DNA of 21,883 nt from an uncultured Eubacteriales bacterium (GCA_900547745.1 URHT01000030.1:1-21883), one strand, 5' to 3'. Positions 12,666 through 21,355 are shown, counted from the first letter of the stretch. The notes: generated by a model from the sequence alone, not told the origin. Numbers and translations: made by a program.

Positions 12666-12692
12666 GTACTGAAAGAATGGTTCTTTCAATAC
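12666..12692. promoter_or_regulatory. Inverted repeat before the cysteine-rich gene
   Basis: Twelve-base arms GTACTGAAAGAA and TTCTTTCAATAC (one mismatch, a G-U pair in minus-strand RNA) flank TGG. It lies directly upstream of the AGGAGG site, so it could be an operator or a 5' leader hairpin that tunes translation. Confidence 0.55.
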
Positions 12693-12710
12693 AGTGTATG
12701 CCCAAGACGC

Positions 12711-12744
12711 GCAAAGGTGCGGCGCTCCCGCGCCGCACCTTTGC
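12711..12744 (-). terminator. Very stable hairpin after dnaE
   Basis: Fifteen-base perfect GC-rich arms (12711-12725, 12730-12744) enclose a four-base loop, starting 23 nt past the dnaE stop on the minus strand. The trailing sequence (GCGTCTTGGG) has no real U-tract, so it may stall or stabilise the transcript end rather than be a canonical terminator. Confidence 0.6.
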
Positions 12745-12767
12745 TTGTTGACAGCCCCCATTCTGCG

Positions 12768-15700
12768 TTATTTCTGCCGTACCACCACGTTCTCATCACC
12801 CAGCCACTCCCGGCACTCCTGCAGGAACGCCGGATGGTGCAGGCACGTCGTGCCCAGCATTTTTCCCGTATCCGCCAGCCGCACCTTCAGGGGCGTGTCG
12901 CCCTCAAACATGGTCATCACAAGGCTGATGTGCCGGAACTCCCGGCTGTCCGTGCCGGGCACCTTCAGATAGATGACGGTCTTCTCCTTGGGCGGCTCCC
13001 GCCGTTCCTCCGGTATGGGCACGCCCTGCTCCAGCGGATAGATGCTGTCGCACATGATCTGGGGAGGCTTCTCGTCCCGAACGGACAGCCGGCCCTTTAC
13101 CAGCACCGGCGTGTTCACCGCCATGTAGCTGCCGCACTGATCGATGGTGCGGCTGAAGCACAGCAGTTCAATGGCCGCCGTCTCGTCCTCCACCATGACA
13201 TAGGCCATGAGGGAGTTATTCTTGGTGGTGCGTGTCTTGCTGGATACCACGATGCCCGCCACGGTGACGTTCTGCCCGTCGGCAAACCGCACCGGCCCGT
13301 CTTCTCCGGCAAAATCGTCCATGATCTCGTGGATGGGCACAGCGCCCAGACGGCGCGCCAGCGGACGCCGGTCGGTCATGGGATGGCCGGACAGGTACAG
13401 CCCCGTCGTCTCCTTCTCCATGTGCATCCGCTCGGTGGCGGAGTACTCCGGGATGTCCGGAAGCTGGATCTTGTTGGCGTCCTCGCCGCCGGAGACAGAC
13501 GCCATGCCGAACATATCCAGCTGTCCCTCTACATTCTGCCGCCGGGTGCTGCCGATGGTGTCCAGCACCATCTCATACACGGCGATGAGCTGGGAGCGCC
13601 TGTCCCCCAGACTGTCGAAGGCGCCGCTGCGGATGAGGTTCTCCACGGCGCGTTTGTTCATGTCGCCGCAGTCGTACATCCGCTGGCAGAAGTCCTGAAA
13701 GGACTTGAACCGTCCCCCCTGCTCCCGTTCCTTCACCACAGACAGGATGAAGCCCCGTCCGATATTCTTGATGGCCACCAGACCAAAGCGGATGCCCTCC
13801 GGCTCCACGGTGAACCGGTCATAGGAGCGGTTCACGTCCGGCGGCAGCAGGGCGATGCCGCAGTCCCGGCACTCGCCGATATAGCCAGCCACCTTGTCGG
13901 AGTTGTCCAGCACGCTGGTCAGCAGCGCCGCCATATACTCCTTGGTGTAGTGGCACTTGAAGTACGCCGTCTGGTAGGCCACCACCGCGTAGCTGACGGC
14001 GTGGGCCTTATTGAAGGCGTAGTTGGCAAAGTCGAAGATCTCGTCATAGATGGCCTGCGCCGTGGCTTCCTCGATGCCGTTGGCGATACAGCCGGTGATG
14101 CCCCGTTCCTTGTCGCCGTAGACGAAAGCCTGCCGCTCCTTTTCAATCTCCTTGGCCTTCTTTTTGCTGATGGCCCGGCGCACCATGTCCGCCTGCCCCA
14201 GTGAGAAGCCGCCCAGCTCCTGAAAAATGCGGATGACCTGCTCCTGATACACGATACACCCATAGGTCACGGACAGAATGGGAATCAGCTTGGGGTGCTT
14301 GTACGTCACCAGCTTGGGGTCGTGCTTGCAGGCGATGAACCGGGGGATGGATTCCATGGGGCCCGGCCGGTACAGGGCTATGACGGCGGTGATGTCCTCA
14401 ATGTTCTGAGGCTTCAGCCCCATGCACACGCCGGTCATGCCGGTGGATTCGATCTGGAACACGCCGGACGTCCGGCCCTGCGAGATCATCTCGTATGTCT
14501 CCGGATCGTCGTCGGGGATGTCCGCCAGCCGGAAATCCGGCTTGTACCGCTGCACCATCTTCACCGCGTCGTCCAGCACCGTCAGGTTCCGCAGGCCCAG
14601 AAAGTCCATTTTCAGCAGGCCCAGCTCCTCCAGTGTGGTCATGACGTACTGGCATACCACGGCATCGTCGTTCCGCGCCAGCGGCACATATTCGTACACC
14701 GGCCGTTTGGTGATGACCACGCCTGCCGCGTGGGTGGAGGCATGGCGGGGCATGCCCTCCAGCGCCATGGCCGTGTCAATGAGCTTCTTCACCCGCGGGT
14801 CGTCCCGGTACAGATCGGCCAGCTGCTTGCTGAGCTTCAGCGCGTCCTGCAGCGTGATATGCAGCGCCCCCGGCCCCGCCGGCACAAGCTTGGCCACCAC
14901 ATCCACCTCGGCGTAGGTCATGTTCAGGGCGCGTCCCACGTCTCGGATGGCGGCGCGGGCCGCCATGGTGCCGAAGGTGACGATCTGGGCCACGTGGTCG
15001 TCGCCGTACTTGCGGCGAACGTAGTCCACCACCTCACCCCGGCGAGTGTCGCCGAAGTCCATGTCGATATCGGGCATGGACACCCGCTCCGGGTTGAGAA
15101 ACCTCTCGAAGTACAGATCGTACTTCATGGGATCGATGTCCGTGATCTCCAGGCAGTAGGACACCATGGAGCCTGCGGCGGAGCCGCGCCCCGGACCCAC
15201 CGGGATATCTACGCTCTTGGCGTAGCGCACAAAGTCGGACACAATGAGGAAGTAGTCGGTAAAGCCCATCTTCTCAATCATGTCCAGCTCATAGTCCAGC
15301 TGCTTGCGGTAGTCCGGCCTGCTGTCGCCGTACCGCTTGACAAACCCCTCGCCGCACAGCTTCCGCAGATACGAGGGCGAATCGTAGCCCTCCGGCAGCT
15401 GGAACTCCGGCAGGTGGTATTTGCCGAACGTAAATTCCAGCTGGCACATATCCGCGATGCGCTGTGTGTTGGCCACTGCCTCCGGATACCCGGCGAACAG
15501 CGCCTCCATCTCCTCCGTGGAGCGCAGATAGAAATTCTGCGGCTCATAGCGCATCCGGTTGGCGTCGTCCACGGTCTTGCCCGTCTGAATGCACAGCAGC
15601 ACGTCGTGGCTCTCGGCATCCTCCCGCCGCAGATAGTGGGCGTCGTTGGTACACACCAGCGGGATGCCCGTCTCGTTGTGGAGGCGCAGAAGCTGCCGGT

Positions 15701-16256
15701 TCACCTCGGTCTGGTCTGGGATGCCGTGATCCTGCAGCTCCAGATAGAAGCTGTCCTCCCCGAAGATGTCCCGCATGGTCAGGGCGTACCCCTTCGCCCC
15801 GTCGTAGTCGCCGTTCAGCAGCCTGCGGGGGATCTCGCCTGCCAGACAGGCCGACAGGGCGATCAGCCCCTCGGCATGCTCCCGCAGCAGATCCATGTCA
15901 ATGCGTGGCTTGATGTAGAACCCCTCGGTAAACGCCTGACTGACCATATAGGACAGGTTCCGGTAGCCCGTCTCGTTTTTGCACAGCAGCACCAGATGGC
16001 GGGACTCGGCGTCGAATTCATGCTGCTTGTCGAAGCGTGTCCGCCGCGCCACATAGACCTCGCACCCGATAATAGGGTGGATGCCCTCCTTTTTGCAGGC
16101 GCGGTAAAAGTCAATGGCACCGTACATTACGCCGTGATCCGTAATGGCCACCGCGTTCTGCCCCATCTCCTTGACCAGCGCCGGCAGATCCCGTATCCGG
16201 CACGCGCCGTCCAGCAGACTGTACTCCGTATGGACGTGCAGATGTACAAATCCCAT
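12768..16256 (-). CDS. dnaE: DNA polymerase III alpha subunit, DnaE type
   Basis: A 1162-residue C-family replicative polymerase. The N-terminal PHP domain starts FVHLHVHTEYSLLDGA (3-18), with further presumed metal ligands in ITDHG (38-42), GCEVY (64-68) and NDAHY (204-208). Palm motifs are GPGRGSAAGS (354-363), PDIDMDFGD (395-403, catalytic Asp398 and Asp400) and LKMDFLGLRN (548-557, Asp551). A helix-hairpin-helix region follows, then an OB fold containing VTVAGIVVSSKTRTTKNNSL and ending before VPIPEERREPP. There is no PolC-style exonuclease insertion, so this is the DnaE paralogue; Firmicutes normally also carry PolC, not seen here. PHP ligands look retained, suggesting possible metal-dependent exonuclease activity (inference). 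GGGGAG precedes the ATG. It is the last gene of the hprK operon, 21 nt after the redox-type gene. Confidence 0.96.
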   Translation of the reverse strand: MGFVHLHVHTEYSLLDGACRIRDLPALVKEMGQNAVAITDHGVMYGAIDFYRACKKEGIHPIIGCEVYVARRTRFDKQHEFDAESRHLVLLCKNETGYRNLSYMVSQAFTEGFYIKPRIDMDLLREHAEGLIALSACLAGEIPRRLLNGDYDGAKGYALTMRDIFGEDSFYLELQDHGIPDQTEVNRQLLRLHNETGIPLVCTNDAHYLRREDAESHDVLLCIQTGKTVDDANRMRYEPQNFYLRSTEEMEALFAGYPEAVANTQRIADMCQLEFTFGKYHLPEFQLPEGYDSPSYLRKLCGEGFVKRYGDSRPDYRKQLDYELDMIEKMGFTDYFLIVSDFVRYAKSVDIPVGPGRGSAAGSMVSYCLEITDIDPMKYDLYFERFLNPERVSMPDIDMDFGDTRRGEVVDYVRRKYGDDHVAQIVTFGTMAARAAIRDVGRALNMTYAEVDVVAKLVPAGPGALHITLQDALKLSKQLADLYRDDPRVKKLIDTAMALEGMPRHASTHAAGVVITKRPVYEYVPLARNDDAVVCQYVMTTLEELGLLKMDFLGLRNLTVLDDAVKMVQRYKPDFRLADIPDDDPETYEMISQGRTSGVFQIESTGMTGVCMGLKPQNIEDITAVIALYRPGPMESIPRFIACKHDPKLVTYKHPKLIPILSVTYGCIVYQEQVIRIFQELGGFSLGQADMVRRAISKKKAKEIEKERQAFVYGDKERGITGCIANGIEEATAQAIYDEIFDFANYAFNKAHAVSYAVVAYQTAYFKCHYTKEYMAALLTSVLDNSDKVAGYIGECRDCGIALLPPDVNRSYDRFTVEPEGIRFGLVAIKNIGRGFILSVVKEREQGGRFKSFQDFCQRMYDCGDMNKRAVENLIRSGAFDSLGDRRSQLIAVYEMVLDTIGSTRRQNVEGQLDMFGMASVSGGEDANKIQLPDIPEYSATERMHMEKETTGLYLSGHPMTDRRPLARRLGAVPIHEIMDDFAGEDGPVRFADGQNVTVAGIVVSSKTRTTKNNSLMAYVMVEDETAAIELLCFSRTIDQCGSYMAVNTPVLVKGRLSVRDEKPPQIMCDSIYPLEQGVPIPEERREPPKEKTVIYLKVPGTDSREFRHISLVMTMFEGDTPLKVRLADTGKMLGTTCLHHPAFLQECREWLGDENVVVRQK

Positions 16257-16277
16257 GCTCTCCCCTGTCCTTCTCCG

Positions 16278-16724
16278 TTACTTGCCCAATTCCTCCAGCA
16301 TATCGCACAGCAGCTCCACTCCGGACACCACCAGCGTCCGGCAGTGGTGGGTCACACCCAGCTCCCGCGCCATGTCCGTGGCGTCCAGTTCCTTTTCTGC
16401 CAACAGATCGCGGCAGTCCAGCTTATGGAACCGCTCCGTGAACCGCCGCTGAAAGTCCTTCGTCAGCTCCGTGGAGCGCTTCTTCCCCGCCGCGCCGTTT
16501 TCCAGCGTACTGGGACAGACCATCCCCAGCGCCACCGCCGCCGCGTTCACCACGCCGCACACACCGCCGCAGCGCAAACCGCCGCCGAAGCCGCTGGCCA
16601 GCGCCATGCTCTGCGCCTCCGTAAAGCCGGTGACGTCCGTAAACGCCAGCAGCACGCTCTGCCCGCAGTTCAGCCCCTTCTCGTGATATTCCTTGGCCCG
16701 CAGGCACCGTTCTCGCTTTGTCAT
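16278..16724 (-). CDS. C_GCAxxG_C_C family (putative redox) protein
   Basis: A 148-residue protein of the C_GCAxxG_C_C family. EKGLNCGQSVLLAF (15-28) supplies Cys20. ASGFGGGLRCGGVCGVVNAA (43-62) supplies Cys52 and Cys56 in the signature region, where the usual CGA is CGV. Cys104 (KLDCRDLL) and Cys128 (HHCRTLV) fit the trailing C...C. The family is described as a putative redox or metal-cluster protein without proven activity. The ATG at 16724 overlaps the whiA stop as ATGA, with GGAGGAGG inside whiA, so translation is coupled. A longer in-frame start at 16883 lies inside whiA and is rejected. Its place between whiA and dnaE is unusual and could mean redox tuning of division or replication genes, or simple operon hitch-hiking. 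Confidence 0.83.
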   Translation of the reverse strand: MTKRERCLRAKEYHEKGLNCGQSVLLAFTDVTGFTEAQSMALASGFGGGLRCGGVCGVVNAAAVALGMVCPSTLENGAAGKKRSTELTKDFQRRFTERFHKLDCRDLLAEKELDATDMARELGVTHHCRTLVVSGVELLCDMLEELGK

Positions 16725-17623
16725 AGCTGCTCTGCCTCCTCCATCAGCTTGCGCATCCGATGATTGATGCACGATTTCGTCACCGGCGGATCGCACCGCT
16801 CCGCCAGCTGCGTCAGCGACAGCTCCGGGTATTCCAGCCGCAGCGCCGCCGTCTGCTGCAATTTTTCCGGCAGCTTCCGCCACCGCGGACTGCTCCGCAG
16901 CTTTGCGATAGCCGTCAGCTGCTCGCGCGCCGCATCCAGCGTCTTGTTGACGTTGGCCATATCGCAGTTCATGGCCCGGTTTGCGCCGTTGCGTATCTCC
17001 TTGTCCACCTTGGCGGTCATGATGTCCATGGCCGCCGCCGGCGCACCGATCTTCGTCAGCAGATCCTCGATGTGCTCCGACTGCTTAAAGTAGATCAGTG
17101 AGTCCGCCCCCCGCTGGACGGAGCGCGGCAGGAACCCCATCTCCTCCAGCAGCGTGGACACCTCCCGGCTGGCCTGCATGTGGCTGGTGGCCAGCTCCAG
17201 ATGGTACCGCTTCTCCGGATCGGTGACGCTGCCCCCGGCCAGAAACGCCCCCCGCAGGAACGCCGTCTGGCAGCAGTCCTCCTCCAGCAGGCCGAAATTC
17301 ACATGCAGCGCCATCAGCTGCTGGGGATCGTACCCCAGCGCGTTGATGACCCGCGCCAGCTTGTCCCGCTCCGTGATGCGGAAGATCAGCTTTCCCCGCC
17401 CTTCCGGCTCCGGCAGTTGGTCAAATTTTATGGAAAACGCCTTCTGGAACAGCTTGGGCAGCCGCCCGGCGAACTCCGGATTCTCCGTGATGATCCGCAC
17501 CTCCGACGGCGTGAACGTGTTGCAGTACAGCAGCACGCCGTAGGCCTCCGCCCGGGCACAGCACTGGCGGGACAGCTGTGTGCGGCACAACTCGCCTTTC
17601 GCTTTGAACGCAAAGGACTGCAT
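16721..17623 (-). CDS. whiA: DNA-binding protein WhiA
   Basis: A 300-residue regulator of the WhiA family. An N-terminal homing-endonuclease-like fold holds a degenerate LAGLIDADG segment (FLRGAFLAGGSVTDP, 122-136), followed by YHLELATSH. The C-terminal helix-turn-helix reads ELSLTQLAERCDPPVTKSCI and then NHRMRKL (near 270-293). In actinobacteria WhiA activates sporulation septation genes; in Bacillus it affects division and chromosome segregation without acting as a classical transcription factor. AAGGAGGG lies before the ATG, 16 nt after the rapZ stop. It lies in the conserved rapZ-whiA order, but yvcK is not between them. Its last bases overlap the next gene. Confidence 0.95.
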   Translation of the reverse strand: MQSFAFKAKGELCRTQLSRQCCARAEAYGVLLYCNTFTPSEVRIITENPEFAGRLPKLFQKAFSIKFDQLPEPEGRGKLIFRITERDKLARVINALGYDPQQLMALHVNFGLLEEDCCQTAFLRGAFLAGGSVTDPEKRYHLELATSHMQASREVSTLLEEMGFLPRSVQRGADSLIYFKQSEHIEDLLTKIGAPAAAMDIMTAKVDKEIRNGANRAMNCDMANVNKTLDAAREQLTAIAKLRSSPRWRKLPEKLQQTAALRLEYPELSLTQLAERCDPPVTKSCINHRMRKLMEEAEQL

Positions 17624-17638
17624 ACCGCCGCCCTCCTT

Positions 17639-18499
17639 TCAGCGGGAAATATCCCGATGGCTCTCCGACACCGGATAGCCCAGTTCCCCGATATAGTTGG
17701 CCAGATGGTGCGCCATGGCCGTGGAGCGGTGCCGTCCGCCGGTGCAGCCCACCGCGATGACCAGCTCCGTCCGCCCCTCCTGCAGGTACTGGGGCAGCAG
17801 AAATGCCAGCAGCGGCTCCAGCCGCTCCAGAAACCGCCCCGCCGCCTCGGAGGCGAACACATATTCCCGCACCGGCTCGTCCAGCCCCGTCAGATGCTTC
17901 AGCTCCGGCACGTAGTAGGGGTTGGGCAGGAACCGCACATCGAACACCAGATCGGCCTCCAGCGGCAGTCCGTTTTTGAACCCGAAGGACATGACACTGA
18001 CATTCAGCGCCTGCTGCGTGTCACCGCCGCCGAACAGGCTCAGCAGCTCGCTGCGCAGCTTGGCGGTGGAAAACGCCGACGTGTCCAGCACAAAGTCCGC
18101 CCGCTCCCGCACCGGCGCCAGCAGCTCCCGCTCCCGCCGGACGGCCTCCTCGATGGAAAGTCCCTCCACGCACAGGGGATGGCTGCGCCGCGTCTCCTTG
18201 TAGCGGCTGATGATGGCCCGCGTATCCGCCTCTAAAAACAGCATGCGGCACCGGACGCCGCCCTTCCGCCGCAGCTTGTCCACCACATCCACCAGCCGCT
18301 GGAACGGCTCCCCGGCCCGCACGTCGTAGACCAGCGCCACCCGGTCGTACCGCCCGCCGGACGCGGTGCAGAAGTTGGCGAATTTCAGCATCATCTCCGC
18401 CGGCAGATTGTCCACGATATAGTAGCCGATATCCTCTAAAAAGGTGGCCGCACGGGATTTCCCGCTGCCGGAAAGCCCCGAAATAATGAGTATCTCCAC
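17639..18499 (-). CDS. rapZ: RNase adapter RapZ / nucleotide-binding YvcJ
   Basis: A 286-residue P-loop protein. Walker A is GLSGSGKS (8-15), followed by LEDIGYYIVDNLP (21-33). Later conserved blocks are SFGFKNGLP (171-179), DVRFLPNPYY (187-196) and GCTGGRHRS (251-259) in the C-terminal sensory domain. In E. coli RapZ guides RNase E to the sRNA GlmZ and so sets glucosamine-6-phosphate synthase; in Firmicutes (YvcJ) the protein hydrolyses nucleotides and affects competence, and the RNA role is not established. The start is GTG at 18499, with GAGGAG 6 nt upstream overlapping the murB stop (10-nt gap), implying coupling. Its place after murB suits a link to cell-wall precursor supply. Confidence 0.95.
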   Translation of the reverse strand: MEILIISGLSGSGKSRAATFLEDIGYYIVDNLPAEMMLKFANFCTASGGRYDRVALVYDVRAGEPFQRLVDVVDKLRRKGGVRCRMLFLEADTRAIISRYKETRRSHPLCVEGLSIEEAVRRERELLAPVRERADFVLDTSAFSTAKLRSELLSLFGGGDTQQALNVSVMSFGFKNGLPLEADLVFDVRFLPNPYYVPELKHLTGLDEPVREYVFASEAAGRFLERLEPLLAFLLPQYLQEGRTELVIAVGCTGGRHRSTAMAHHLANYIGELGYPVSESHRDISR

Positions 18500-18509
18500 G
18501 TTTTGCTCC

Positions 18510-19424
18510 TCAGTGTATCACCTTGACCTCCGGCTCCAGCCGGACGCCTGCTTCCTCCCATACGCGCCGCTGGATCTCCGCCATCAGCGCCGTCACGTCG
18601 GCGCAGGACGCACCGCCCCGGTTGATGACGAAGCCCGCGTGCTTCTCCGACACCTGCGCGCCGCCCACCGTCAGGCCCTTCAGCCCGCACCGGTCGATGA
18701 GCGCGGCGGCGTAGTGGCCCTCCGGGCGCTTAAAGGTGCTGCCTGCGCTTGGATACTCCAATGGCTGTGAAGCTTTTCTCCTTGCCATCAGTTCTTCCAT
18801 TTTCTCCCGTATGGCGGCAGGCTCACCGGCCTCCAGCGCCAGCACGGCCCGCAGCACCACGGCGTCCGGTCTGTCTGTCAGCAGGCTGTGGCGATAGGAA
18901 AAGGCCAGTGCCTCACCAGTCAGCGTCCGGATCCCCTCCTCCGGGAACAGCACCACGGCGCTGTGTACCACCTGCCGCATCTCGCTGCCGTAGGCCCCCG
19001 CATTCATGCACACCGCGCCGCCCACGCTGCCGGGTATGCCGTGGGCAAATTCCAGCCCCGCCAGACCGTGCTGCTGGGCGAATACCGCCGTACGGGCCAG
19101 CGATGTACCGGCCTCCGCCGTCACGCGGCCCGCCTTGTCCAGCGCCGTGCCGGACATGTCCCGGGTGTTTACCACCAGCCGCTCCACGCCCTCGTCGGTA
19201 AACAGCAGGTTCGTGCCGTTGCCGATGACCAGCGGCGCGGCCCCGCAGGCGCGCGCCTTCTCGATCAGCAGTACCATCTGACTGCCGTCTCTGGGGAACG
19301 CCATGCGCCGCGCCGGGCCGCCGATGCGGAACGACGTGTGCCGCGCCAGCGGCACATCGCGCTCATATGTCATGTCCGGCAGATAGTCCGCCACCCACCG
19401 ATCCAATTCCTCGTACCAGCTCAT
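18510..19424 (-). CDS. murB: UDP-N-acetylenolpyruvoylglucosamine reductase
   Basis: A 304-residue FAD enzyme that uses NADPH to reduce UDP-GlcNAc-enolpyruvate to UDP-MurNAc, the second committed step of peptidoglycan synthesis. FAD-binding blocks are NTSF-like RHTSFRIGG (28-36), VIGNGTNLLF (66-75) and GIPGSVGGAVCMNAGAYG (129-146). Catalytic features are Arg178 in FSYRHS, Ser229 in YPSAGSTFKRP, and Glu299 in LEPEV. Length and lack of the extra loop fit type II MurB of Firmicutes. GAGGGG precedes the ATG by about 3-5 nt, 12 nt after the glucokinase stop. It stands in the hprK-murB-rapZ-whiA neighbourhood known in Clostridia. Confidence 0.96.
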   Translation of the reverse strand: MSWYEELDRWVADYLPDMTYERDVPLARHTSFRIGGPARRMAFPRDGSQMVLLIEKARACGAAPLVIGNGTNLLFTDEGVERLVVNTRDMSGTALDKAGRVTAEAGTSLARTAVFAQQHGLAGLEFAHGIPGSVGGAVCMNAGAYGSEMRQVVHSAVVLFPEEGIRTLTGEALAFSYRHSLLTDRPDAVVLRAVLALEAGEPAAIREKMEELMARRKASQPLEYPSAGSTFKRPEGHYAAALIDRCGLKGLTVGGAQVSEKHAGFVINRGGASCADVTALMAEIQRRVWEEAGVRLEPEVKVIH

Positions 19425-19436
19425 AGACCCCTCACT

Positions 19437-20399
19437 TTATATCCGCTTGTTCTTTCCCAGCAGCGCCGCGCCGATGATGCCCGCCTGATTGCCCAGCTCT
19501 GCCTTGACGATACGGGTGCGCCGGTTTTTGCCGCACGGGATGCTCTCCCGCTCCACATATCGCTGCACCGGCAGCAGCAGCTGTTCGTCCGCCTCGTTGC
19601 TGACCCCGCCGCCGATGGCCAGTGTGTCCGGCTGGAACACATTGACCACATTTACCACGCCGCAGGCCAGATAGCTGACGTATTCCTCGCAGATCTGCCG
19701 CCCTACGGGGTCGCCCTGCCGCGCTGCGATAAAGGCGGACTGGCCGGACACACGGCCGTCGTTCTCCGCCACCACCCGGGCCAGAATGCTGTCCGGATGG
19801 GCAGCCAGCGCCTCTGCCGTCATGCGCTTGAGCGCCGTGGCCGAAGCGTACTGCTCCCAGCAGCCCCGCCGCCCGCAGGGGCACGGCAGGCCGTCCTTGA
19901 CGATAACGGTGTGCCCCACCTCACCGGCCATACCGTTGGCGCCGTGGTACACCTTGCCGTTGTGGATAATGCCCGCGCCCACGCCGGTGCCCAGCGTAAT
20001 GGTCACAAAGCGTTTACTCTCGCGCCCGGCCCCTGCATAGTATTCCGCCAGTGCCGCGCAGTTTGCATCGTTCTCGATATAAAGCGGGATGGACAGATAG
20101 TGGTGGAACAGCTTTCGCAGCGGCACGTTCTGCAGCGGCAGGTTGCAGGTATAGCCGATGGAGCCGGAACGGATCTCCACCGTGCCCGGTACGCCCACGC
20201 CTACCGACGCGATCTCGTTCAGCGGCACCCCCGCGCACTTTGCCAGCTCCTGCGTCAGCGACACGATCGTCCATGCCAGCGACTGCTGGTCGGTAATGGC
20301 GGCCACCTTCATCTTCTGCACAGCCAGCAGCTGGCCGTTCTCGTCCGTCAGGCCCGCCTTCAGATTCGTTCCACCGATGTCCACGCCCACATACTTCAT
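19437..20399 (-). CDS. ROK-family glucokinase
   Basis: A 320-residue sugar kinase of the ROK family, most likely phosphorylating glucose with ATP. Motifs: the phosphate loop VDIGGTNLKAG (6-16), ENDANCAALAE (109-119, catalytic Asp111), GTGVGAGII (137-145), GEVGH (159-163) and the ROK zinc motif CPCGRRGC (173-180) followed by WEQYAS. There is no N-terminal helix-turn-helix, so it is an enzyme rather than a NagC/XylR-type repressor. The ATG overlaps the hprK stop as ATGA, giving tight coupling to the carbon-catabolite sensor. Glucokinase in this cluster fits HPr kinase sensing of glycolytic flux. Fructokinase, N-acetylmannosamine kinase or polyphosphate use cannot be excluded from sequence. Confidence 0.9.
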   Translation of the reverse strand: MKYVGVDIGGTNLKAGLTDENGQLLAVQKMKVAAITDQQSLAWTIVSLTQELAKCAGVPLNEIASVGVGVPGTVEIRSGSIGYTCNLPLQNVPLRKLFHHYLSIPLYIENDANCAALAEYYAGAGRESKRFVTITLGTGVGAGIIHNGKVYHGANGMAGEVGHTVIVKDGLPCPCGRRGCWEQYASATALKRMTAEALAAHPDSILARVVAENDGRVSGQSAFIAARQGDPVGRQICEEYVSYLACGVVNVVNVFQPDTLAIGGGVSNEADEQLLLPVQRYVERESIPCGKNRRTRIVKAELGNQAGIIGAALLGKNKRI

Positions 20400-21355
20400 T
20401 GCTTTTCCCTGCTCTCCTTTACCATGGCGTCCATTTTGCTGTCAAACTGGGTGACGAAGTCCCGCGCCGCGTTGTAGCCGTACTTCATCTGCCGGTTTTT
20501 CATGGTGGCGATCTCCACAATGCCCGCCAGGTTCCGCCCGGGCCGTACCGGGATGGTGACGATGGGAAGCTCCACGCCCAACATGGCATATTTCTCCTCA
20601 CCCAACCCCAGCCGGTCGTAAAACTTGCCGTCCACCCACTGCTCCAGCTGGATGACCAGATCGATCTCCGTGTCGAACTGCACGGCGCCCATGCCGAACA
20701 GCTGCTGCACGTCGATGACGCCCACGCCGCGTATCTCGATGTAGTGCCGGATAATCTCCGGCGCTGTGCCGAACAGATTGTTAGAGATGCGCCGTATCTC
20801 CACGGCATCGTCCGCCACCAGCCGATGGCCGCGCTTGAGCAGCTCGATGGCCGTCTCGCTCTTGCCGATGCCGGAGTCTCCCAGGATCAGCACGCCCTGT
20901 CCGTAAATGTTCATCAGCACGCCGTGTCGGGCGATCTGGGGGGCCATGGCGCGGTTCAGGTAGTCAATAAGCTTGCTGGTCACGTCCACCGTAGACTCCG
21001 CCGAGCGCAGCAGCGTGCGGTCGTGCTTATCCGCCATCTGCACCAGCTCCGCCGGGGCCTCCATGTCCCGGGCAACGATCAGCGCCGGGAACGGGTAACT
21101 CAGCAGCTTGTTGAATACGCGGGCGCGCTCCGCCTCCGTCATTCTGTCGAGATAGCGCATCTCGCCCCGTCCCAGAATCTGCAGGCGCTTGTCGTCAAAA
21201 TAGTCGTAAAAGCCCACCAGCTGCAGGGCCGGCCGGTTCACGTCCGAAATGGTCACAACGGTGTTGTCAAAATCCCGGCCCTTGTGGAGGATCTCCATAC
21301 CGAAGATCTCCACCATCTTTTTCAGGCTGGCCGGTGTGCGCTTGACTTTCTCCAT
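20396..21355 (-). CDS. hprK: HPr kinase/phosphorylase
   Basis: A 319-residue bifunctional enzyme that phosphorylates and dephosphorylates Ser46 of HPr, the master switch of catabolite repression in low-GC Gram-positives. The N-terminal domain (1-130) precedes the HPrK core: ARHGVLMNIYGQGVLILGD with Walker A GDSGIGKSE (159-167), RGHRLVADDAVEI (175-187) and the family signature IEIRGVGVIDV (206-216). I chose the ATG at 21355 (MEKVKRTP) because GGGAGG is 8 nt upstream; ATGs just before it are too close or out of reach of a ribosome site. It opens the long operon ending in dnaE, with a promoter containing a perfect TATAAT. HPr itself (ptsH) is not in the window. Confidence 0.96.
   Translation of the reverse strand: MEKVKRTPASLKKMVEIFGMEILHKGRDFDNTVVTISDVNRPALQLVGFYDYFDDKRLQILGRGEMRYLDRMTEAERARVFNKLLSYPFPALIVARDMEAPAELVQMADKHDRTLLRSAESTVDVTSKLIDYLNRAMAPQIARHGVLMNIYGQGVLILGDSGIGKSETAIELLKRGHRLVADDAVEIRRISNNLFGTAPEIIRHYIEIRGVGVIDVQQLFGMGAVQFDTEIDLVIQLEQWVDGKFYDRLGLGEEKYAMLGVELPIVTIPVRPGRNLAGIVEIATMKNRQMKYGYNAARDFVTQFDSKMDAMVKESREKQ

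Noticed and set aside
12645..12761. Longer N-terminus for the cysteine-rich protein
   Set aside because: It would run through the stable dnaE hairpin and the leader inverted repeat, and an AGGAGG site marks the start at 12647.
14295..16763. Plus-strand open frame of 822 codons
   Set aside because: It is antisense to dnaE and the redox gene, His/Gln/Gly-rich without domains; long antisense frames arise from the high third-position GC of the real genes.
18888..20477. Plus-strand open frame of 529 codons
   Set aside because: Antisense to murB and the ROK kinase, both unambiguous.
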